A stretch of 6,605 bases of DNA from an uncultured Collinsella sp. Lineage in GTDB: Bacteria > Actinomycetota > Coriobacteriia > Coriobacteriales > Coriobacteriaceae. The notes beneath the pieces are model-generated. The model was not told the DNA's origin, did not search any database, and saw only the letters and a program-made list of their open reading frames with translations. Position 1 is the stretch's first letter. The number at the start of each line of letters is the position of its first letter. The DNA is taken from the NCBI GenBank assembly GCA_900553345.1, contig USDE01000079.1, forward strand, positions 1-6,605. Direction: 5' to 3'. Positions 1 to 3,554 of this stretch are shown in pieces. Both the position numbers and the translations under genes were made by a program.

Positions 1-1
1 C

Positions 2-337
2 GGCAAGCGCTTTGATGAGCGCGGTGGCCGTGGCGGCGAGCATCGCGAGGGCACTCGTGGCAATGGCAGCCGCAGCGGTGCTGGCCGCTCTAACGAGTCG
101 CGCGATCGCCGCGATCCGCGTGCCAGCCGCGATCGCCGCGATGACTGGCGCAACTACGACGATACCCGCGAGGAGCGTCGTGGCGGCTATCGTGGCGGGC
201 GTGGCGGCAACCAGGCCGGCTCCCGCGGCGGCCGTGCCGGCGGTCGCGATAATCGTGGTAGCTATGGCAATAGTCGTGGCGGCAAGCGCGGCGGCAGCTC
301 CCGTCGCCCCGGTGACGGCGGCGGCAAGCGCAAGTAA
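2..337 (+). CDS. C-terminal RGG-rich tail, probable DEAD-box RNA helicase (5' truncated)
   Basis: An open frame enters from the left edge and ends at TAA 335-337, giving the last 111 residues of a protein whose start lies outside the window. The visible part is low-complexity and strongly basic: runs of RGG, GGR and RDRRD, with scattered Asn, Ser and Tyr, ending GGGKRK. Such tails bind RNA and are common at the C-terminus of DEAD-box RNA helicases (DeaD/CshA type) in actinobacteria, acting after the two RecA-like domains. No helicase motif (DEAD, SAT, HRIGR) is visible because the core is missing, so the helicase identity is inference; another RNA-binding protein with an RGG tail is possible. 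A 15-bp direct repeat (101-115 and 128-142) encodes RDRRD twice, suggesting growth of the tail by duplication. A strong terminator follows 32 bases after the stop, so this is the end of its transcript. Confidence 0.62.
   Translation, partial: GKRFDERGGRGGEHREGTRGNGSRSGAGRSNESRDRRDPRASRDRRDDWRNYDDTREERRGGYRGGRGGNQAGSRGGRAGGRDNRGSYGNSRGGKRGGSSRRPGDGGGKRK
101..142 (+). repeat. 15-bp direct repeat inside the RGG tail
   Basis: CGCGATCGCCGCGAT occurs at 101-115 and again, identically, at 128-142. The period is 27 bp (nine codons), and both copies are in the same reading frame, encoding RDRRD. This fits an in-frame duplication in a disordered tail, not a regulatory site. Confidence 0.7.
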
Positions 338-369
338 CATACGCATCGCCCGCTAGAGCGAGGTGAACC

Positions 370-408
370 AAGGGCCCCGAGCAACTACGCTCGGGGCCCT
401 TTTTGTTT
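370..408 (+). terminator. Rho-independent terminator after the helicase-like gene
   Basis: AGGGCCCCGAGC (371-382) pairs perfectly with GCTCGGGGCCCT (389-400) around the six-base loop AACTAC, extended by A370-T401. The GC-rich stem runs into TTTTT (400-404), then GTTT. This is a textbook intrinsic terminator and ends the upstream transcript. On the minus strand the stem is followed by a weaker T content, so it appears to serve the + strand. Confidence 0.93.
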
Positions 409-440
409 GCCGTATCCGATCGCTAGTTCAAATGTGATTT

Positions 441-501
441 CCTCGGGAATGCATCTGGGGGATGCTGAGGACCTATTTTCCGCCATGCAGCAATGGGTCC
501 T
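441..501. repeat. Two adjoining small hairpins
   Basis: CCTC 441-444 and GAGG 467-470 enclose a perfect inner stem, GCATC 451-455 with GATGC 461-465, around the loop TGGGG. Overlapping this, AGGACC 468-473 can pair with GGTCCT 496-501 across 22 bases. The stems are short (4, 5 and 6 bp), so each could be chance alone; their clustering next to the inverted repeat at 514 is what makes them worth recording. Confidence 0.4.
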
Positions 502-513
502 ATGGGGTGCGCC

Positions 514-746
514 GTGCATTTTTTGGAGTATTCTGCAGTTCGAGTTGTCTGCATATGATTCGACGTCGCCAACGGTGGCCTTCGGATATCCCTAGCGAGC
601 GTTCCGAGTCAGATTTCGCCGTTTTCCGGAGCAGGGGCGCGTCATTCTCGCCATGTCGGGACTTAAAATGATACGGCGCCCTACAGTTTTGCCCACCCGC
701 GGCGGTGCTGGCGCGGTCACGTTGCAGAATACTCCGTTTTTTGCAC
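514..746. repeat. Inverted repeat pair GTGC-N7-GGAGTATTCTGCA
   Basis: The left copy at 514-537 reads GTGC, seven bases containing T6, then GGAGTATTCTGCA. The right copy at 723-746 is its reverse complement in the 17 fixed positions: TGCAGAATACTCC, seven bases containing T6, then GCAC. The thirteen-base arms match exactly and the GTGC/GCAC flanks sit at the same distance. The seven-base middle is T-rich on the + strand in both copies, so the middle is not inverted with the arms. The copies bound about 185 bp of sequence without a gene. Function is unknown; candidates are ends of a small non-autonomous element or a conserved intergenic repeat family. Confidence 0.6.
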
Positions 747-794
747 GGGCCAGGATGGGGTACCTCAGGAGAACGCGGCGGTATCCAGTAAATA

Positions 795-822
795 TATGCA
801 ATCTGTACCGGGAATTATGCAA
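795..822. repeat. TATGCAA direct repeat at 21-bp spacing
   Basis: TATGCAA is found at 795-801 and 816-822, exactly 21 bp (about two helical turns) apart. ACCG follows each copy, at different distances. This could be a two-site regulator binding region for the ferredoxin gene, but seven-base repeats arise easily by chance. Confidence 0.25.
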
Positions 823-877
823 ACCGAAAAGGCGGGCAGTATGGGTTGGTGTATCGGGCTGCCTAGCGCACCAAAAC

Positions 878-894
878 GGGGAGCTCCCCCCCCC
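878..894. repeat. Palindrome GGGGAGCTCCCC extended into a nine-C tract
   Basis: A perfect 12-bp palindrome (878-889) continues into an uninterrupted run of nine Cs (886-894). The tract lies eight bases before the candidate -10 at 903-908, inside what would be the -35/-10 spacer. Homopolymer C runs of this length are prone to length change by slippage. Confidence 0.6.
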
Positions 895-902
895 ATGCGC
901 CG

Positions 903-908
903 TATACT
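903..908 (+). promoter_or_regulatory. Possible -10 element for the flavodoxin-ferredoxin gene
   Basis: TATACT at 903-908 matches the sigma-70 type -10 consensus in five of six positions and would give a 5' leader of about 50 nt before the ATG at 965. No -35 hexamer is recognisable at the usual distance: 880-885 is GGAGCT, part of the palindrome and C tract. It is therefore only a candidate. A second TTGAC-like word at 930-934 lies too close to the start to pair with any visible -10. Confidence 0.3.
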
Positions 909-964
909 CTGTCTGAATGTGAAAGCGGCTTGACGCGTTGCCAGGCGTAGGGGAGGGTGTCTCG

Positions 965-1726
965 ATGAGCGTATTCGAAATTGTGTTTAGTCCGACGGGT
1001 GGAACGCGGAAGGTGTCTGGCCTTGTGGCCGGGGCACTGGGCAAGAATACCGTTACCGTCGATCTGACCGATAGCGGGCTAGATTTCAGCGCTGTCTCGA
1101 TGACTGAGGACGACGTGGCCGTAATCTCTGTGCCGGCGTATGCCGGTAGAATCCCGGCTGTGGTGGCTGACCGGTTGGGCATGGTGCGCGGCAACGGGGC
1201 TCGGGCTGTTTTGGTTTGTGTATACGGAAACCGCGCGTTTGAGGACACGCTCGTAGAGCTGGAGGACGTTGCGAAGCATGCGGGATTCCGGGTGATCGCG
1301 GCAGTTGCGGCCATTGCAGAACATTCCATTGCGCGACAGTTTGCTGCCGGTCGTCCGGATGCGCAGGATGAGGCGCAGCTCGCAGAGTTTGCGCAGCAAA
1401 TTCAGCAAAAGCTGTTGGCTGAGGATGCGTCCGAGCCCTCTATTCCCGGCAACCGTCCTTATAAACAAGCCGGAGGTCACCGCATGACACCCGAGGCAAC
1501 AGAGGATTGCGTCTCCTGCGGTGCATGCGCCGCGGCGTGCCCCGTTTGTGCTATCGACAAGGGTGACCCCAAACGAGCAGCTGGCGAGGCGTGCATCTCC
1601 TGCATGCGCTGCATTGCCGTATGTCCGCGAGGCGCTCGCAAGCTTGATCCCAACAAGCTATCCGCTGTTTCCCAGATGCTGAGCAAGGTTTGCGTCGTGC
1701 GGAAGGAATGCGAGCTCTTTATCTAG
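965..1726 (+). CDS. EFR1-type flavodoxin-like/4Fe-4S ferredoxin fusion protein
   Basis: A 253-residue cytosolic electron-transfer protein. Residues 1-150 look like a flavodoxin fold: strand VFEIVFSP followed by the phosphate-loop-like TGGTRKV (11-17), then VISVPAYAGRIP (53-64) and VLVCVYGNRAFED (82-94), the pattern of FMN-binding loops. Residues 181-224 form a two-cluster ferredoxin, with Cys182/185/188/192-Pro and Cys210/213/216/220-Pro, each in CxxCxxCxxxCP spacing for a [4Fe-4S] cluster. The architecture matches proteins annotated as EFR1 family ferredoxin; the redox partner is unknown. I chose ATG 965 over the in-frame TTG at 938 because AGGGGAGGG (949-957) lies seven bases before it and the flavodoxin strand begins at once. 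It stands alone, with repeats on both sides and no obvious operon partner. Cys195, just after the first motif, is an extra cysteine. Confidence 0.88.
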   Translation: MSVFEIVFSPTGGTRKVSGLVAGALGKNTVTVDLTDSGLDFSAVSMTEDDVAVISVPAYAGRIPAVVADRLGMVRGNGARAVLVCVYGNRAFEDTLVELEDVAKHAGFRVIAAVAAIAEHSIARQFAAGRPDAQDEAQLAEFAQQIQQKLLAEDASEPSIPGNRPYKQAGGHRMTPEATEDCVSCGACAAACPVCAIDKGDPKRAAGEACISCMRCIAVCPRGARKLDPNKLSAVSQMLSKVCVVRKECELFI

Positions 1727-1738
1727 CGCATACGAAAT

Positions 1739-1803
1739 TGGTGCAATGGGGCCAGGTTAATCTGCACCAACCTGGTGCAAACAAACCTGTCCCCAATGCA
1801 CCA
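1739..1803. repeat. REP-like pair of 31-nt palindromic units in opposite orientation
   Basis: Each unit has the form TGGTGCA-N17-TGCACCA: unit one at 1739-1769, unit two at 1773-1803, three bases apart. The reverse complement of unit two matches unit one at 26 of 31 positions, including TGGGG-N-CAGGTT in the middle, so the two are inverted copies. Several foldings compete: each unit can form its own 7-bp stem; the outer arms 1739-1758 and 1784-1803 can pair at 18 of 20 positions around an inner TGCACC/GGTGCA hairpin (1763-1779); or CCAGGTT 1752-1758 can pair with AACCTGG 1769-1775. This arrangement resembles the paired REP sequences mobilised by RAYT (TnpA_REP) proteins; no such gene is in the window. 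Confidence 0.72.
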
Positions 1804-1808
1804 GAGTG

Positions 1809-1855
1809 AGGAGTGTCCCCGAGTGCCGGCAGAAAAGGAACGTCCCTAAGTGCCG
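1809..1855. repeat. Degenerate direct repeat AGGAnnGTCCCnnAGTGCCG
   Basis: Copies at 1809-1828 and 1836-1855 agree at 16 of 20 positions with a 27-bp period; the differences are G/A or C/T transitions. A third, more diverged GTCCCC-AATGC word at 1789-1799, within the second REP-like unit, continues the series 26 bp upstream. The block therefore looks like three decayed tandem copies abutting the palindromic pair. No function can be assigned. Confidence 0.5.
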
Positions 1856-1858
1856 CTT

Positions 1859-1905
1859 AAATACCGTTTATCGAAGAAAAAATACCGCTCACCGGTCATA
1901 ATGAC
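1859..1905. promoter_or_regulatory. Phased direct repeats and palindrome upstream of the PTS operon
   Basis: AAATACCGTTTATCG (1859-1873) and AAATACCGCTCACCG (1880-1894) are 21 bp apart and agree at 12 of 15 positions, all differences being T/C. Directly next comes the perfect palindrome GTCAT-A-ATGAC (1895-1905). The spacing of two helical turns and the position upstream of a candidate -10 suggest a regulator binding region, but the regulator is unknown. They could instead be the last copies of the intergenic repeat block. Confidence 0.35.
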
Positions 1906-1926
1906 TATTCTGGCTTTGTTGTTGCC

Positions 1927-1932
1927 TACAAT
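1927..1932 (+). promoter_or_regulatory. Candidate -10 element of the alpha-glucoside PTS operon
   Basis: TACAAT fits the -10 consensus in five of six positions and would start transcription near 1938-1941, just before the structured leader at 1954-2045. No good -35 is present at 16-18 bp upstream, so an activator at the repeats in 1859-1905 would be needed or the true promoter is elsewhere. The later TATATT at 2045-2050 is too close to the ribosome binding site to be the promoter of a normal leader. Confidence 0.35.
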
Positions 1933-1953
1933 AACCCCCGTAAAAAGAAATGC

Positions 1954-1989
1954 GGAAGGTACCGAGTCCCCTCGGACGTGGGCCTAACC
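1954..1989 (+). promoter_or_regulatory. Candidate ribonucleic antiterminator (RAT-like hairpin)
   Basis: The apical stem is CCGAG (1962-1966) with CTCGG (1971-1975) around TCCC; GG (1954-1955) and GGT (1958-1960) can pair with ACC (1987-1989) below. The flanks recall RAT sequences bound by BglG/LicT proteins: the left side has GGA-N2-GT-AC-N-GA and the right side has GGC-N2-AACC. At 36 nt it is longer than the usual RAT of about 29-30 nt, and the match is partial. It overlaps the left arm of the terminator-like hairpin (1981-1995), the layout expected for antitermination, and an antiterminator gene lies in the same operon. The assignment is inference. Confidence 0.4.
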
Positions 1990-2053
1990 AAAGTCTTTGA
2001 TCGCGAGCGTCTCAACGGGCGCATTCGATTGATTTTGGTTGGGCTATATTTAT
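1981..2053 (+). terminator. Long leader hairpin, probable attenuator before the EIIA gene
   Basis: Bases 1981-1995 pair continuously with 2031-2045 (15 pairs, three of them G-U). After a three-base bulge (1996-1998), 1999-2003 pair with 2026-2030, giving about 20 pairs in all with a small CGT/ACG stem possible at the tip. The base of the stem is GC-rich (GGCC with GGGC) and is followed by TATATTTAT (2045-2053), a T-rich but interrupted tract. It could terminate transcription before the EIIA gene, or lower its translation because it ends nine bases from the Shine-Dalgarno sequence. The interrupted T tract makes it a weaker terminator than the one at 370-408. Confidence 0.5.
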
Positions 2054-2069
2054 GAAGGGACATGCCATC

Positions 2070-2582
2070 ATGGGTTTCTTTTCTCGCCTTATGGGCGGCT
2101 CGGATAAGCAGACGACTGCAGCTTCCGAGTTCGAAATCCTCGCCCCTGTTTCCGGCGAGCTTGTTAATCTAGAAAAAACCAATGACCCCGCTTTTAGCAG
2201 TCGTGCAGTGGGCGATGGCGTTGCCGTGGTTCCCCAAGAGGGAACGGTGTGCGCTCCTGTTTCCGGTACTGTCGCGGCACTGTTTCCGACTGAGCACGCG
2301 CTGGGCATCATGTCCGACGACAGCTCTGCTCAGGTGATGCTGCACATCGGAATCGACACTGTTAAGCTTGAGGGCAAGGGCTTCCATGCGCTTGTTGCCC
2401 AGGGTGACCATGTCGACGCGGGCCAGCCCCTCGTCGAGGTCGATTTCGACGTGGTTCGCGCTGCCGGCTTTGATCCCACGGTCTTCGTTATCGTGTGCGA
2501 GCGCTCGGAGAACTCGACTCTTCGTGAGCATGCTTCCGGCCCTGTTGCTGTTAAAGAGCCTGTCGTCTGGCTTTCCGAGTAA
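2070..2582 (+). CDS. Free-standing PTS EIIA protein, glucose family (Crr-like)
   Basis: A 170-residue soluble phosphocarrier that takes phosphate from HPr and gives it to an EIIB domain, here most likely that of the permease two genes on. The fold signature is clear: EILAPVSGELV (22-32), GDGVAVVP (48-55), APVSGTV (62-68), TEHALGI (74-80) and LHIGIDTVKL (91-100). His92 is the expected phosphorylated residue and His76 its active-site partner, in line with the two histidines of E. coli EIIA(Glc). The N-terminus MGFFSRLMGG resembles the amphipathic membrane-binding tail of E. coli EIIA(Glc). Start ATG 2070 is preferred over in-frame ATG 2052, since GAAGGGA (2054-2060) sits nine bases upstream and the longer form has no ribosome binding site. 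It is first in the operon, directly after the leader hairpin. It may also serve other EIIB partners or have a regulatory role. Confidence 0.93.
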   Translation: MGFFSRLMGGSDKQTTAASEFEILAPVSGELVNLEKTNDPAFSSRAVGDGVAVVPQEGTVCAPVSGTVAALFPTEHALGIMSDDSSAQVMLHIGIDTVKLEGKGFHALVAQGDHVDAGQPLVEVDFDVVRAAGFDPTVFVIVCERSENSTLREHASGPVAVKEPVVWLSE

Positions 2583-2600
2583 ATTCTTGTGGTGGGTACC

Positions 2601-3455
2601 GTGGTTATCAAGCGAGTTTTTAACAACAACGTCGCAATGGTCACTTCGGACGATGGCTCCGAGCTCATCGTCATCGGTCGAGGCCTCTGCTTTGGCCGTC
2701 ATGCCGGCGATGCCATCGACGAGGCGTCGATCGAAAAGACCTACGCGTTGCAGGAGGGAACTTCTCAGGATTCGCGTACGATTGACCGCTTGGCACATCT
2801 TTTGGAGTCCATCCCCACCGTCAACCTCGTGATTGCCGAGGACATTGTTCAGATGCTCCGTCGAGAGCTCAATGTCGACATCAACGATAAGATCCTCATC
2901 GCTCTCGCAGACCATATCAGCCTTGCTTTGGAGCGTGAGCGCAAGGGAGTCTCCTGCGAGAATCCGTTGCTGCTCGAGATCCAGCAGTTCTATCGCAAGG
3001 AGTATGCACTTGCGGGCCGTGCGCTGCAGATTATCAAGGAGTATATGGGCATTCAGATGAGCGAAGAAGAGCAGGGTTTCATTACGCTGCATATCGTCAA
3101 CGCCACCATGCCGCAACGCTCCGATCGTTTGATTGTTTCGGTCCAGCTTGTTCGCGACGTGCTCGCGATTGTTTCCAAGCGCTATGCTACGACCCTCGAT
3201 GACACCTCGCTGCCTTACGAACGTTTCGTTCGTCACCTGCAGTTTTTCGCACAGCGAGCGCTCGATCCTACGGCAGGGCAAATCAACGGAGACGCGCTGT
3301 TCCGAATCGATGAAACGGCGTATCCCTGCGCATTCTCGTGCGCGGACGCCATAGCCGCCCACTTGTCGTCTACCTATAACGTTGTCGTTACCGATGCTGA
3401 GAAGAGCTATCTCGCATATCACATTGTTAACCTGCTTGGAGAACCTGGTCTCTAG
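2601..3455 (+). CDS. BglG/LicT-family transcription antiterminator with two PRDs
   Basis: A 284-residue RNA-binding regulator that, when active, stabilises a RAT hairpin and prevents formation of an overlapping terminator. Residues 1-55 are the CAT RNA-binding domain, with the family pattern VIKRVFNNNVAMV and IGRGLCFGR. PRD1 spans about 60-170 and PRD2 about 171-284. All four regulatory histidines are present: His105 (ADHIS), His164 (TLHIV), His212 (VRHLQ) and His274 (AYHIV), each five positions beyond the LicT histidines I recall (100, 159, 207, 269). The protein should therefore be tuned by EIIB- and HPr-dependent phosphorylation. I place the start at GTG 2601 because the CAT domain begins there, with GGTGGG (2591-2596) as a weak ribosome site; in-frame GTG codons at 2589 and 2592 are alternatives adding three or four residues. 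It lies 18 bases after the EIIA gene, inside the operon it probably controls. Confidence 0.93.
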   Translation: MVIKRVFNNNVAMVTSDDGSELIVIGRGLCFGRHAGDAIDEASIEKTYALQEGTSQDSRTIDRLAHLLESIPTVNLVIAEDIVQMLRRELNVDINDKILIALADHISLALERERKGVSCENPLLLEIQQFYRKEYALAGRALQIIKEYMGIQMSEEEQGFITLHIVNATMPQRSDRLIVSVQLVRDVLAIVSKRYATTLDDTSLPYERFVRHLQFFAQRALDPTAGQINGDALFRIDETAYPCAFSCADAIAAHLSSTYNVVVTDAEKSYLAYHIVNLLGEPGL

Positions 3456-3462
3456 GCATAAC

Positions 3463-3515
3463 GTGCCCACACATCGATTGGTATAAGGCAAGGCTTACGG
3501 TCTTGCCCAGGGCAC
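3463..3515 (+). promoter_or_regulatory. Intercistronic stem-loop between antiterminator and permease genes
   Basis: GTGCCC (3463-3468) pairs with GGGCAC (3510-3515) and encloses GGCAAG (3487-3492) paired with CTTGCC (3502-3507) around a nine-base loop. The left side has 18 unpaired bases, the right only two. There is no T run after it, so it is not an ordinary terminator. It could be an mRNA processing or stabilising element, or a second target for the antiterminator, but I see no clear RAT match here. Confidence 0.4.
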
Positions 3516-3554
3516 ATCTGTCTTAATTTGCGGAAAAGGAAGGGGAGTACCGCT

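Larger units (their letters stand above)
409..964. other. Non-coding intergenic region with repeats and weak promoter signals
   Basis: About 555 bases lie between the terminator and the ferredoxin gene. The short frames here (for example 653-916, 87 codons) lack a ribosome binding site and have no recognisable protein pattern, so I do not call a gene. What the stretch does hold is structural: compact hairpins at 441-501, an inverted-repeat pair at 514-537 and 723-746, a 21-bp-spaced TATGCAA repeat at 795-822, a 12-bp palindrome joined to nine Cs at 878-894, and a possible -10 at 903-908. I found no tRNA, known riboswitch core or transposase fragment. Confidence 0.6.
1727..2069. other. Repeat-rich intergenic region and leader of the PTS operon
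   Basis: About 340 bases separate the ferredoxin gene from the EIIA gene, with no plausible coding frame. The left part (1739-1855) holds REP-like palindromic units and degenerate GTCCC repeats. The middle (1859-1932) holds phased direct repeats, a palindrome and a candidate -10. The right part (1954-2053) holds two overlapping hairpins that look like an antiterminator/terminator pair. No T-rich intrinsic terminator is visible directly after the ferredoxin gene. Confidence 0.7.

Noticed and set aside
12..371. Alternative frames on both strands over the RGG tail
   Set aside because: The Ala/Val-rich and Arg/His-rich products are frame shadows of the RGG/RDRRD reading, which ends just before a strong terminator and has sensible codon use.
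653..916. An 87-codon + strand frame in the first intergenic region
   Set aside because: There is no Shine-Dalgarno before ATG 653, it runs through the inverted repeat and the C tract, and the product has no recognisable pattern. It could be revisited if homologues are conserved.
920..933. A catabolite-repression (cre)-like word TGAAAGCGGCTTGA
   Set aside because: It resembles the left half of a cre site only; the right half lacks the expected symmetry, and no CcpA-type control is known to apply in this presumed lineage.
592..1329. A 245-codon minus-strand frame across the intergenic region and the ferredoxin gene
   Set aside because: Half of it is antisense to the flavodoxin domain; the rest is compositionally low-grade with many Ser/Thr/Arg and no recognisable motif.
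1739..1803. The palindromic pair as an intrinsic terminator of the ferredoxin gene
   Set aside because: No T run follows any of the possible stems on either strand, and the paired-unit layout fits a repeat element better.
2045..2050. TATATT as a -10 promoter element for the EIIA gene
   Set aside because: It lies four bases before the ribosome binding site and has no -35 at the right distance; it is better explained as the T-rich tail of the leader hairpin.
2169..3491. A 440-codon minus-strand frame opposite the EIIA and antiterminator genes
   Set aside because: Same cause: it mirrors two confidently identified + strand genes and has no family motif or ribosome binding site.
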